Origin: Aspidiotus rigidus
Taxonomy: Eukaryota; Arthropoda; Insecta; Hemiptera; Diaspididae
Reading direction: 5' to 3'
DNA: 64,000 nucleotides
NCBI GenBank assembly: GCA_035079385.1
Contig: JAVHKY010000060.1
Location: 124,001 to 188,000, forward strand
Below are positions 24,241-35,814 of the stretch, one piece after another; positions within the stretch are counted from its first letter, which is position 1, and each line of letters begins with the position of its first letter. The notes beneath the pieces are model-generated. The model saw nothing but the letters and a program-made list of their open reading frames with translations, was not told the DNA's origin and searched no databases. The position numbers and the translations under genes were made by a program.

Positions 24241-26099
24241 ATAATTCGTATAGGTAGGCCTATTCTCAGTTTTCTCGCCGTATTTTCTTCAATGATGAAA
24301 TGTCATTGATTTTGTGTTCTCATCACCAATGGAGGCTGCTCATATCGAAATTCATGCGCATTCATTGACCGGGTAAGGTTCTTGACAATTGAATAAAGTA
24401 TATCTAGATTCTTAATTGAAAGGAATTATTATGCGACGTGTATATATACATTTTTCCCAATGATTCATATTTCATTTGCACATTCATATAAGACTAGTTT
24501 CATATCCCTGATGGTCTCTTTAATTCGTACACAAAATTTTTCCCTATAGGAAGTTGTTATTTATATGTGTTTTTCACGATTATTTTGAACCTTCACATAC
24601 AACTCCGATCAAAATTTCTGCGAACTTGACAACAATTGTACCTATCTCAAAAAAGACGCATCGATATAAGTTATGAACTTAATCAGATTTTTCTGCGATA
24701 GATCAGACCTACTAAATAGTCCGCACGCTGCGGGCTGCGGCGAAGTAAGCTTGCACTTACGCGGTACCAATATACATCCACAAGTATGTTTCCGACGAGA
24801 ATAATGAAAATACTCAACAAGCAAACAAAATTCAAATCAACTCACTTCGATCAATTGGCCTCGGATACCCAACTCAATCGACAATTGAAAAAAGCGCGAA
24901 TATTCCAAAACATTCACACCTTCCCTTCCTGCACACGCTACCATAATAACGTGGAACGTGACAAAACTTCAACAGTGAAAATTTAAAAACCAAAAAAGGA
25001 AAAGTAGTTTTACAACACATTATGAAGAATTCCATTTCTCTGTATTCTAATCTATGGTTTCGTTTTTCCGCGCCCGAAAAGTTCGGAGAACGATATTTTT
25101 TCCCGATCCTGATCAAGGTTCAGTCGTTCAATGATTACAAACACAAACATAATATTAAGGTATCAATCAGGAGAATTTCGAAAAACAGGCACTTTGTTTC
25201 CCAAAGCGGAGATATCTTTCCCCGAATCGCCATTTCGCATGTTTGTCATTCATTTGCACGGCACCGAAGCGCATGCGCGTCTTCAGCACGGCGAGACACA
25301 GCTCAGCAATTTTTGCTGATACGGAACTGTAATTTATGATGCGTTCTGAACAATATTCAACGGGAAAGAATGTAACGATCCAACCTGCAGTGCAGCTCAG
25401 TTAATTTTACTGATTCTGGCACAGTAAAAATTCTGTACCACGGGACAGTGCTTTATTATAATAATTGCTACGTCAAAAATTACGTGCAATGTTTGTACTT
25501 TTTGCGTAAACAGTTTATTAATTTTTAATCAACTCTTGATACAAAATGCAGAGCTGTTAATCAAAATTTACTGGGATCTTAAATTGCTGCGCGGTTCAGC
25601 AATTTCTGCGGAGAAATCGGTGCTTTTTGAAGGCGCTCGTCAAAATATACTGAGAGGACATGAAATATCACAAATCTGTTCACTAATTTCTGTTGCACCT
25701 TTTTTTCCGTGTTGGATAAATGTACGGGATTCATCTTTGTAGCAGATATTTTTCTTAACATATTTAAGAAAATTTTATTTTGTATGTATTCGACATTAAA
25801 ATTGTATTATTACTAGCAAATTGTTTTTCACGGGTAAGTACAGTACTTGCAAATAGACACATCCCTCTATTATTATTTTTTTTTTTGGCTTAAAATTTGC
25901 TTCCTGATGGAAATGACATCGAAGCCGTAACCTATCTCTCTTTGCGATTTTACTACAGAAGACAAGCTTTTTGGTAAACTCACCTCTTCTCGCCTGAAAA
26001 AAGAAAAATTTTTGTTAATACAATCGTTTTAATTTAAGCCTGGGTCCCCTATGATCACAACAAATTGTGTAAAAATTAAGGGAAAAATGTTGCTCTATC
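24241..26099. other. Intergenic sequence, nothing recognised
   Basis: No convincing gene. Small repeats of CAGCTCAGCAATTTTTGCTGA type at 25301 recall the arm of the foldback at 22560. Confidence 0.4.
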
Positions 26100-26384
26100 A
26101 CAGACATTATTTTATTTTCACTTCTGGTGTACTAAGATAATGACCGTGGCGCCGCACCGACAACATGAAAAATTTCTGTGGTCGAGAAACGAAGCCCTGT
26201 TCGCAAAGATAGGAGGCGGAAAAAATAAGTAATATGGTAAACGCTTTTTTACACAATGCCTGATATTCTCGCGAGATATTGATCCTAAATTTATCCACGG
26301 ATACTTTTTTGAACTTCAATTCCTTTGAAATCTCGCGGCACCCTTCGAAGGGGTTCTCGGCGGCACACCGGTTGAAAACCACTG
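26100..26384 (-). pseudogene. hAT transposase relic joined to a hAT-like terminal repeat
   Basis: From 26384 the minus strand starts CAGTGGTTTTCAACCGGTG, a hAT-type terminus. After about 80 bp it encodes KVSVDKFRINISREY and then FSASYLCEQGF. This matches the C-terminal dimerisation region of ZBED5-like hAT transposases, where the family has a YLCExGFS motif. The reading frame runs 26382-26107, but its first ~25 codons are really the terminal repeat. All of the catalytic domain is gone, so this is an internally deleted, nonautonomous copy. No matching right terminus or 8-bp duplication was found. Confidence 0.65.
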
Positions 26385-26529
26385 GTTTAAACTTTCATAT
26401 TTTACTTGATTTGGAAGTGAAATTTGTCGCTGATTTCGAAAAGAATATCTGATTAATCCTAGGAAGTTTGAAAATAGGGGAATTATCGATTTCTTATTTC
26501 AGAAATCTGGGTAAATTTGTCAATTTTTG

Positions 26530-26835
26530 ATACATTTTGGTTCATAACTCCGCTCAAAAAAGTCGTGAAAAATAGAGTAGGGTGCAAATTGAAGATAAAA
26601 TTGAGATACAAATTTGGTAGATTTGAAGTATACATCTAACGTTTCGAGTTTTTACACTAGAACAGATTTAGTGTAAACTCCCATTTAACGGGTAACATCT
26701 TTCTGGGCGAGACGGTATAGCTCGAGAGTCCAAATTTTATCAAGTCCCCCTCCTGTCATGTATAGTTTGGGAGTGGAAATTTTTCCAAGTTTTTCCCCGG
26801 ACGGCGCGCACGGTAAATTTCTCGAAAAAAAACCG
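26530..26835. repeat. Partial MITE copy followed by a CTCGAGAGTC/GGCGCACGG module
   Basis: 26530-26690 is a reverse-complement relative of the interior of the MITE at 886-1145; 26695-26715 resembles that element's right end in direct orientation. Immediately after, 26710-26825 holds one copy of the module TAGCTCGAGAGTCCAAATTT ... GACGGCGC ... GGTAAATTTCTC that is multiplied at 30880-32345. Confidence 0.55.
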
Positions 26836-27295
26836 TAGTACATGTTCCTTGTTAATAATATGTGTTTTCCGCATTCAGAAAGTTTGTAGTTTACAGAAAT
26901 AGATGGTTTTTGAACTTCGGCTTCAACTTGATTACTTTTTCGGGAACTTCAGAAAAATTTCACTCTTAAGAATTTTAATCTGTATTACAAAAAAAAATCT
27001 ATCAACTTAAATCCGAGTGCTTCGAAATACGATTAGGTGATTCCACGAAAAATGTAAAAACAAACTGGCATCATTAAGTTTGATCTGGAGACAAGAAGAG
27101 AGAGCTAATCATCTGGATTCAAGAGGAGTTTCGATGATGAAGCAATTGATGAAATGCTCGAGTTCTAATTGTCGAGAGGAAAAAACTCTGAATGTGAAGA
27201 ATATTTTCAGCTTGCTTGCAGAGTGAGATCGCAATTTTTCGATTGTGACTTATTGAAAACTTTGACCATTCAAATGTTGACACGACCAAATTAAG
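26836..27295. other. Intergenic sequence, nothing recognised
   Basis: No supported feature. Confidence 0.4.
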
Positions 27296-28100
27296 CTGTT
27301 GCAGTTCATTGTGCGCGCGCGTGTGTGTGTGTGTCTTCGCTGCTGATAAGATAGGAAGACACATATACACATTCACACCATGTAAACAAGCATTGTTGAA
27401 AAGCCAGGTTCCTCTTATCGGCAGTCACAGGCCTGGCCGGCTAGGTAGGGAGAGACTATTGAAAGTTATCATTGTTACATTTAAAGTGAAACATTTGGAA
27501 TGTATCTTTGTTGAAGCTTAAATAAACATTGCCCCACCTTCATTTTCACCTGTTCTCACAATGGGCAAGGGGCGGATTCGGTATAAGAAAAAAGTTAGGT
27601 ACCTGTGAGACACCCTTTCGAATCCGTTATGTCGCTCCCTCTCTTGAATCATTCAACCAATGAGCAAGAGAGGACAGGTAAAGTTTGCACAGGTCACCTT
27701 GCATTCAAGGGAGTCCACATCATTCTATTTACATTGAGCGAAAATACCTTTAGCGCTTTAAGGTACCTACTGATAACAAAAAGGATAGGAAAATATCCCA
27801 ATCTTCCAATTGTAACTTGTTGACCCTTCGACTATTCAAATGTACTGATGATAAGATACAAAGACACATATACATTTTTACATTTGTGTAAACAAGCATT
27901 GTTGAAGTGCCAGGTACCTGTGAGATACCCTCTCCAATCCGTTGAGTCACTCCCTCTTTCGATTCATTACCCTTTCCAATCCGTTGAATCACTCCCTGTT
28001 TAGAATCATTCAACCAATGAGCAAGAAAGGACAGGTCAAGTTTGCACACGGCACCTTGCATTCGAGCGAGTGCATTTTTAGTATGTTTAGTGCAGATGTA
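27296..28100. repeat. Tandem duplication of ~310-500 bp modules
   Basis: A segment near 27346-27420 (GATAAGATAGGAAGACACAT, later AAACAAGCATTGTTGAA) recurs at 27848-27915. A second (AGGTACCTGTGAGACACCCT, later CAACCAATGAGCAAGA) at 27598-27722 recurs at 27911-28070, with an inner duplication of TTTCCAATCCGTTGA. Copies differ by 10-20 percent by eye. A short GT run lies at 27312-27334. Noncoding. Confidence 0.65.
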
Positions 28101-28259
28101 GAAAGTGGACGTGTTTACTTTTTCCACTCGGTTTTTCGTTTTGCATGACTTTGCACGACGGGGTTTTTTGTAATTATTTTTTGCATGTTTCCCATGTGTA
28201 CCGGTATACATTTATGTTGCTTGAACTAATAATGCTGGGATACTAACACTAATATTCTA

Positions 28260-28990
28260 ATTAAAATGTGTATTTTCTTTCAGCCGAAATCATTTTTAGG
28301 GCTTATTTTAACAGCCTTTTGAATTTTGATAAAATATTTTTTCATTTTAAATAAAAATTTAGATCGAGACCACCGTCATTTTGTAGCGGCCGTTCCATTC
28401 GGTAGTAATACTGGTGGCCCGACAACTCCAAATTTCGACAATAGGTGCTGTTCATTTTTGTTTACGGTATTACAGGTGGATTGCAGGAAGTACATTGAGT
28501 GCATGGTGCGAATATCTCCGCGTGTGATGATATTGTGCTACCCATCAAGCCGGCAATCCCACCAATAATTCTAAGTAGAAAATATACTTTCTTTCAGCCA
28601 AAATTATTTCTAGGGCTTGATTACACCACCCGTCATTCCGGAGTAGCCGTTGCACTCTGAAATATGGGTGTGTAAGCCGACGACTCCCGTTTGGACGATC
28701 GGTACTGGTCAATGGCGACCTCTTTCCTTTTTGCTCAAATTAATCTACTGTTTTCTCTTCCAGATCAAAATTAAAATTGAAACCATCGTCATTTTGTAGC
28801 GGCCGTTCCATTCTGAAACACGGGTGGCACGACAACTCCAAATTTTGACTAGAGGTGTTGTTTATTTTTGGTTCGCGCTATTATTCTACAATTTATATGA
28901 TGGTTAGGTCTTACAGGAAGTGCATTGAGCGCATAGTGCGGATTAGCCGCACGCTCGCGCGATGATATTGTACTTTTCGACTATTCTGGG
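28260..28990. repeat. Two to three tandem units of ~300 bp
   Basis: CTTTCAGCCGAAATCATTTT at 28279 recurs as CTTTCAGCCAAAATTATTTC at 28594. CATTTTGTAGCGGCCGTTCC occurs at 28377 and again at 28789, each followed by a GACAACTCCAAATTT segment and a TGATATTGT end. The middle unit is shortened. No reading frame is conserved between units. Confidence 0.65.
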
Positions 28991-30130
28991 CACCCACGAT
29001 CGGATAAGCTCACGGTGGGGCGCAGGATGAGTTAACTCAGTTTACTTGACTCCGCCAATGAAGAGGCAACCATCTGAGGTTGTAACTGAGGCGTTGTAGA
29101 CGTAAACAGTCTTCGTAATTCGTGGCGGACTGACGTGGGTGCCTGCGCCTTCTCTCAATTTTCAGATGTTGGTACAGCACACCACATTCGGATATACCTC
29201 GCTGGGATTTTATCTTCGTTAGCCGGGGTTGACCGTTGTGGTAGTGCACAGTCTTCTATGTATAGGGAATTCCTTTTTTTTTTTTTTTCTGTCTTTAGAG
29301 TAGGACTAGGATCTTTAGTGTCTTGGGACGCATTGGAGCCACCTCCACGTGGTGCGTCCTGGGCAACGGCAACAATTAGTTTGTTGACGGCCAAGGCTCC
29401 TTAGAGTAATAGTGCGAATTAAAAAAATAATAACATGAAAAGTCCAATGAACTTGAGCAAAAAATAAAGACTTCGATTGGAAACAAAATATTTCTTCATA
29501 CTTAGTGTAATTTTGTGATTCTATTCGGTAGGTCATTCTAGAGTTTTCAGGTTGGTCCTCGAGTTATTCTTCCTATTGTGAGGAATTGAAACCTTATGTG
29601 AGTCTTATCTCAGGGTGAGATAAGTGAATTGATTATCTGCTGTTGATACGAAAAAAAAAAAGTCGAAATAGTGGTAATTTTGAAAGGGGATTCTAATAAG
29701 GGACTGTGTCGGAATTTCAATAATTATTTCGAGTACAAATTGAGATTTCTTGTAAACTTTGGAAGAAGCAGTACTTCAGATTTTCTTTGCTTTGACATTC
29801 TCATCTTCTCCAAAGTAAATTAACTAAAATTTAAATGATCCCTTATTTGAGTTCTTGCAATAAGTGATTTCGTAGTCAAAATCTAGCCTAACAGTTATTA
29901 TTTGGTTTTGTCCGATGAATCTCTGCTTATTTCTTCCAGCAATTCAAAAATTGTGGTTCAAACAGAAAGAGGTGCTTTGATTTACTTTAGATTTTTGTAA
30001 AATTTTTCGATGGAAACCTTAGCCTCCCGGCGATGAGTAGAAGCTTCGACCTACTTACTTCATAACTCGAAAAATGTTCAACTTGTTAATATGAAGATTT
30101 CGACTTCTTTATGAACATTTTAAATATTTC
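28991..30130. other. Intergenic sequence, nothing recognised
   Basis: Contains a T-rich tract near 29274-29289 and a small hairpin at 29604-29626 (CTTATCTCAGGGTGAGATAAG). No gene. Confidence 0.4.
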
Positions 30131-30146
30131 GTGTTTCATCTGCAGT

Positions 30147-30401
30147 GTCGAGTGAAGTGTGCGGCAAGTAATCCGGTGTACCTTTCCACGCCTATCAATC
30201 CGCCACATATTCGTACACACACACAGCGGTCAGATGGTTCAAGCTCACTCAGATTGGCAGCGTGAAGTCGATGACCTTGGCGTATAACACAATATTTTCC
30301 TATCCCTCTATGGTTTAAGGATTTGTATTGAGTTTAATTCTGAATAAAGCGACTACTCCACCTGGTGTGTGTTTTATTTCCGCACCGAATTACGGAACAT
30401 G
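30147..30401 (+). repeat. Possible solo LTR-like segment
   Basis: The stretch runs from TGTCGAGTG to ACGGAACA. Near its end it carries an AATAAA signal in GAATAAAGCGAC followed by a GT-rich TGGTGTGTGTTTTATT, the layout of LTR polyadenylation regions. The flanks do not match, and I see no partner LTR or coding region, so this is only a suggestion. Confidence 0.2.
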
Positions 30402-30879
30402 AAAATTTTCGTATAGGTACGAGTAAATAGGTATCCGAGAGGGGACTCCACCCAAATTAGGGGTCTTTGAACGAATTTGAAGTTGTCGGCCATCTTGCGA
30501 CACTTGGAAAACGTTTGACTTTATCAAGTAATTGATCATCATTATTATTCATGATCTTTAATTTAATTTATTAAAAACTCACGGGTTCACTAACGGAGTT
30601 GAACAAGGGGTGGCAGGAACCTGTGAATCTGAAAAATATTGACGTACCAGATCTATGAAGTCATCAAATTGTGAAGTTATAGGCCCGGACTTTGGAGCTA
30701 TGTACTTGGACAAAATCCGACCTCTAAGCTATTATGATTCGACCATTAAACTCTTTATTATAGGAGGAGGATTTAAAATACTCTGGGACAATAATATGAG
30801 TCTTATGGTATTTGAAGCGTTGCATATCTGGCTCATTGAGAGGACGGAGCAATTGTGTATGAAGTATTGCATACCCAGT

Positions 30880-32345
30880 TACTCGGAGGGGCTATTTTTC
30901 GAGCTATAAACACCGACCACCGAACTATATATGATAGGAGGAGGACTTGGAAAAAATTTCCAACCTCCGAGCTTTGCCGGCTGGCCGGATAGCGGACGTT
31001 CTGACGTTCTTTCCGCAAAACTCCCCGATAAAACAGGTTCTCTGATAAAATCGACCTTCACAATCAAATTATCAGCTCCAACCTAGTTTAAAACTCAACT
31101 CCCCCTCTTATCATACATAGCTCAAGAGTGGAAATTTTAACACGAAACCTGTTCTATGGGGGGCTTTTTGAGAAATTTGACGGGCGCCGTCCGACAAAAA
31201 ACTTGGGAAAATTTCGACACTCGAGCTATATGTGATAGCAGAGGGACTTGGAAAAATTTTTGCTAGAGGGCGGACGGCGCACGGCGCACGTCAAATTTCT
31301 CAAAAAGCCCTCCATAAAACAGGTTCCCTGTTGAAATATATGGCTAGAGGGTCGGAATTTTAACATGGAACGTGTTTTATGCTGAGAAATTTGCCGTGCG
31401 CCGTGCGTTGTCCAGCAAAAAACTTGGAAAAATTTCGACCATCGCGCTATATATGATAGGAGAGGGACTTAAAAAAACGACGGCTTCCTTAACGAAGTTA
31501 AACGAGGAAGCAGGAAACCTGTTTTATGAGTCAAATGGGATGTGGTATTGAAAATTCAAGGAAGCTTAGACCTAGATAAAGCTAGTCCTACTATAAGCCT
31601 AGTATAATATAGTTCGAGAGTCCAAATTTTTTTCGAATCTCCAGCTATATATGATAGCTCGGGAGTTAAAATTTTTCCAACTCCCCCTCCTATCATATAC
31701 GCCTCGAGGTCGAAATTTTTCCAAGTCCCCCTCCTATCATATATAGCTCGAGAGTCGAAATTTTTTCAAGTCCCCCTCTTATCATATATAGCTGGAGAGT
31801 CGAAATTTTTCTAAGACCCCCTCCTATCATATATAGTGCGATAGTCGAAATTTTTCCAAGTCCCCCTGCTATCACGTATAGCTCGAGAGTCGAAATTTTT
31901 CCAAGTCCTCCTCTTGTCATATATATTGCGATAGTCGAAATTTTTCAAAAATTTTTTCTGGACGGCGCACGGCAAATTTCTCAAAAAGCCCCCCATAAAA
32001 CAGGTTCCCTGTTAAAACGACGGCTTCCTTAACGAAGTTAAACGAGGAACGCAGGGAACCTGTTTTATGAGTCAAATGGGATTTGGTATTGAGAATTCAA
32101 GGAAGCCTAGACCTAGATAAAGCTAGTATAAAGAAGGCCTAGACCTACTATAACCCTAGTATAATATATGTTGAGACTCTAAATTTCTCTTGGAATCTCC
32201 AAGTACCGGTATATATGATAGCTCGAGAGTCGAAATTTTTCCAAGTCCCGCTCCTATCATATATGGCTCGAGAGTTGAAATTTTTCCAAGTTTTTTGCCG
32301 GATGGCGGACGGCGCACGGCAAATTTCTGAAAAAGCCCCCCATAG
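30880..32345. repeat. Mosaic repeat region with two copies of a ~170-bp module
   Basis: Three building blocks alternate: a CTCGAGAGTCGAAATTTTTCC block in both orientations; an ACGGCGCACGGCAAATTTCTCA/GGGGGGCTTTTTGAGAAATTT block; and an AACAGGTTCCCTGTTAAAA palindrome. A ~170-bp segment starting AACGACGGCTTCCTTAACGA is duplicated at 31475-31650 and 32013-32190. A single copy of the blocks occurs at 26710-26825 and a decayed one at 48700-48770. Confidence 0.75.
31634..31950. repeat. 45-bp tandem array, ~6 units
   Basis: Units begin CCAAGTCCCCCTCCTATC and run through ATATATAGCTCGAGAGTC to GAAATTTTTCC. Successive starts at about 31678, 31721, 31767, 31811, 31856 and 31901 give periods of 43-46 bp. 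Because 45 is a multiple of three, the minus strand shows a repeated 15-residue peptide (GGLGKISTLELYMI-like); this looks fortuitous. Confidence 0.85.
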
Positions 32346-32359
32346 AAAAGTTTCCCTTT

Positions 32360-33265
32360 TAAAATCGATGTCGAAACCAAAGAAGCAACCAATCACCCAC
32401 CAGTCAACCCCTCATCCCTTCCCTCACGCTTCAACATTTCCAAACGTATTAACAAAATACCTCACTTTTCTAACTAGAAAAGTCGGTAAAAATATATCGC
32501 AACCGAGTCTGGTTCACTCGTTTGTCTAACCTCAAATCTCACTCAAAAAAGCCAGTCTAAATTGAAAATGGTATTTCCATCTCCTGAGACACCTCAAATC
32601 AACTATGAACCACTATCAATTATGTTTACATGAAAAAATGACCTATAAATCAATAATTAATTAAGAATTATGTCACCGAGGTAGTCTCGCATCAGCACAC
32701 TTGATGAAGATTAAAAAATTGTACTTAATCTTTCAAACTCAAGTTTTCCACTATCGAGTATAACTAATAATAATGAAAATAAACTGAACAACACGCCATT
32801 GCCACTATCCGTTCAAAAACAAATTTTTAAGGAAACAAATAAATTTTGACAAAACAAAATTCAAGGCTCTAGGGGCTGTGAGAAGCGAGATACAAGGGTA
32901 CTAAATTTGAATGAAATATCATCGAATAATAAAATTCAATGAAACGCTGGTCAAGAATGAACCAAGAATGAACCTGTTGAATGATAAAAGGTTCTTCATC
33001 ACAATACACGTACTGATAACAAAAGTGGTGAAAGGATAGGAAAATCCGCTTCTCGTAACGTAAGCAGCTACTCGCAGCTATTCGTATAAGAATCTACTCG
33101 TAATAGTGAGAAATTTTTCAAAAAAGTGAAAATTTCTCGAGAACTACTCATCGATTCTCAAAAAAATTGCAGGTGCACATAATCAGATATAATACTACAA
33201 TACGGCTAAGTTTCAAAAGAATCCATCGGGTAGTTTCGGAGGAGTTCCGCGGACAAAAAAATCTT
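32360..33265 (+). mobile_element. LINE 3' relic (RNase H family, subfamily 2)
   Basis: The reverse complement of this segment matches 15915-16810 over essentially its whole length. The frame at 32215-32529 contains the shared SMSKPKKQPITHQST peptide that follows the RNase H remnant in the other copy. It is truncated on its 5' side, where it joins the repeat mosaic near 32360. Noncoding now. Confidence 0.7.
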
Positions 33266-33305
33266 ATAATAATGAATAATAAATAATAATAATAATAATA
33301 ATAAA
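33266..33305. repeat. (AAT)n microsatellite
   Basis: About ten AAT triplets with small interruptions, directly at the 3' edge of the LINE relic, where it could be the remains of its tail. Confidence 0.85.
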
Positions 33306-33383
33306 TATAAGGAAATTTGAACGGACGGGTGTAATACCTCACGGTGAAAAAACGATTAGGTATTATTTGGTATACCTACGTAT

Positions 33384-33418
33384 AACGTTCGGACAGCTAC
33401 TGTCCTTCATCAAAGCAA
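33384..33418 (-). ncRNA. Degenerate hammerhead-like motif of Penelope type
   Basis: On the minus strand TTTGATGAAG is followed by a perfect 6-bp hairpin GGACAG-TAG-CTGTCC and then GAACG. This matches the Penelope-type hammerhead layout (CUGAUGAAG, stem II, CGAAACG) with C to T at the first core base and one A lost from GAAA. Likely a decayed end of a Penelope-like element; no coding part is adjacent. Confidence 0.4.
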
Positions 33419-34529
33419 ACTATAAACTAGCTTCTTCGACATTTATTTTCTTCGAAATTTTAAAAGCTACTTACAGAAGTAAATTTTTCGCAGCATCTCT
33501 ATAGAAAATTGCGTTTTTCGTTTGACAGTTTATCAGTTGGAGAATTATGTTCTCATAAACACCGTATTTTGTATGAGCAGAAAAAAGGAGATATACGGTA
33601 GGTAAGCAAAGTGCAAGCGTGAGAAGACTGTACGAATTTTGCAGTTTTATTGTAAAAATGTAAAAATATTGTGACATTTTCAACTCAGCATTTGCCGAAG
33701 AGCAGTGCATTAAAAATCTCGGTAGTACTCATAAAAATAAAATAAGCTTTCAAAGCTTTTTCTTTATGTTCATTTGATGCTGCGCCTAGGTCGTTATCTT
33801 CTCGTTTGTCTTATTGTCTCTCCATTTTTTCGTTTTTGCAAGCGCATTGAAACAAATTGCCTATTAGGTACGCACGTCAGTATGGCAATGTGACTGATGG
33901 CGTTAAAAAGTTGTGTGAATTTTGATGGCGGTATCGAGTCTAGGAGAAGAAAATACTGTAGTTAAAAAAGACAAAATATACCAAATAAAATTTAAGAGAA
34001 AACGAACCTTGGCTAAATAAATTACAATCATGACAATAAAAATAGTCTTAGTTGCGTTCCCGCGATATGGTGGCAATCACCTAATGAAAAATCAAGTTCA
34101 TTTATTCAGATTTGTTTTTTGTTTTTCATACAAATTTAAAATATGAATCTGTGATGTGCTCCGTGAAAAGGTACCACATCGCGGTAAAAAAAAACAAAAA
34201 AACTCTTTCTCTTTTTTATGGATCACGTTCTCGTGGTGACGTAAAGGAAAAATACTTTTCAACTGAATTTAGTGTTGAAAGGTTTTAGTTTGCCCCCCAT
34301 CCCCACATTTGCTTCTTAAAATACGAAAACCACGATTTTCTCATTCGGCATACAGATAGCCCTGAAAAAAAAGTTATGTTTACCCAAATGTGCTTCTTTG
34401 TCATGGAGCGCATCACATTTATGTATATTTAATTTCCTGTGCGAGGTTAGGGGACCTCGAAGTTTCGATTTTGCTGGAGCCGTAATAGTGGAACTTTGGC
34501 GCGAAAATTGTGTAAGAACTTGGTCCAAC
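33419..34529. other. Intergenic sequence, nothing recognised
   Basis: No supported gene. The 117-codon minus frame at 34316-34669 partly overlaps the small palindromes of the next element and is not convincing. Confidence 0.4.
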
Positions 34530-35795
34530 CGCTTGCTTAATTTATGAAATCGGCAGAATTTGTTGCCGATTTTATGAAATCGGTAACAAATTCTACTTGA
34601 TCTGAAGTACCTAGATGATAAACGTTGAGAATTTTTGCAAACCAATTTATATGAACACATCTGAAGCAAATTAATGTTAATTAATCATGATAGGTAACAT
34701 TTTATTACTGGTCCATGGTGAAATAATGATATACACAAATGAAATACCTTTTGTAGAGCAAATAATCACAATAATATCTCCAATATTAAGAAAGAAGAAA
34801 ATTATGATTGAAAAGATTCCAGTCATGAAATTAATTTTGCAGAACAAATAATCAGATGGAAAAATTCAAAGAAAAAGTTGATCATCGTCATATCGAAGAA
34901 ATGAATAATTTAATCTTCGTCATCATCGAAGTCAAAGAGAAAAAAACAATCAACCCTCGTGATTTTGACATGTACGCCCCGGATGGCAGGCCGAATTGCA
35001 TCCCAATCCCTGCTTGTGACAGGCACATCTTTTGGAGGTAGAATTTGTGCGACACGAGCACTTTCGGTAACCCTGACCAGTGCCCACTGAGTCCTTTCAC
35101 ACTTCCGAATCACGTCTTTGACAGCTGCCATTGTTACATTCGCGTAGTCCTCTTGCAGTTTTTTATGTGTTTTGGTTTCACCCTTGTGACCACAAGCAAC
35201 GTGAGCGTCTGGAATAATACCTTCCATGTATTCCATAGGAAGAAGTAAACTCCCTCCCTTCCGTTTAACTCTTTCCGTGTCGCCAAAACTTGCCAACTCG
35301 AATGTCCTTCGTACGAAATAATGGCGAGAATTTTTTTCAACGTCAAGATTTTTTAAAATACGAATAGCTTCCGCCTCCTTTTCCACGGTCGACCGCTCAC
35401 GATCCATAATTTAATCCAATATCAAATATTGAAGGCAAGTACAACAAACAATATAAACGGACTGAAGAAGAAAAGAACTGAAATAATACTATGGACAGCA
35501 GCGAACGTGTTCCAAGAAGAATTCAAACGTAGGTATTACTTTCATGATTTCATTTTACGCGCATGAACTTGTTTAATTCTTCCCTCATAATTGCGATGAT
35601 TCAGTTTCGTACCGGTAAGAAAAAAAAAGTTCGAAAAGAAAGGAATATTATACGTAGACTTACATTCAATTACAATATTTCAGTTGCTGATTTTATAAAA
35701 TCAGCAAAATTAGCGTTTACATTGCCGATTTTATAAATTCGGCAAAATTTCTGCCGATTTTGTAAACTCGGCAATTTCACGGATTCGGCGTAACA
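34530..35795 (-). mobile_element. DNA transposon relic with TGTTA end and integrase-type gene
   Basis: The right end (35640-35795) closes with CACGGATTCGGCGTAACA and matches the right end of the MITE at 15557-15895 for about 115 bp. At the left, 34535-34600 carries the same GCCGATTTTATGAAATCGG palindromes as that MITE's left part, but the terminal ~40 bp are missing. The interior holds one minus-strand frame (34910-35407). The element therefore looks like a larger, coding relative of the MITE, itself truncated at the left and probably inactive. Confidence 0.65.
34910..35407 (-). pseudogene. KRBA2/Ginger-like protein fragment with H2C2-type finger
   Basis: The 165-codon frame starts at an ATG. 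Around residues 27-45 it has a HYFVRRTFEL stretch. At 66-105 it has DAHVACGHKGETKTHKKL, then YANVTMAAVKDVIRKCERTQ. This follows the HHCC zinc-finger region that precedes the catalytic core in KRBA2-like and Ginger-type integrases (typically H...GHGGRDK...KYANxT...C..C). The last cysteine of the finger is replaced (CERTQ where CxxCQ is usual). The sequence then loses similarity and ends in an Asp/Glu-rich tail, so the catalytic domain is absent. It lies inside an element with TGTTA ends, which agrees with a Ginger-like origin. Confidence 0.55.
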
Positions 35796-35814
35796 TATAT
35801 ATAGGAAACCTGAA

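Noticed and set aside
30147..30401. Solo LTR with certainty
   Set aside because: Ends and polyadenylation layout fit, but the flanks do not repeat; kept only as a low-confidence feature.
31693..31996. Minus-strand peptide with a 15-residue repeat (GGLGKISTLELYMI type)
   Set aside because: It follows from a 45-bp DNA repeat; stop codons, lack of context and the same block occurring in other frames and orientations argue against a protein.
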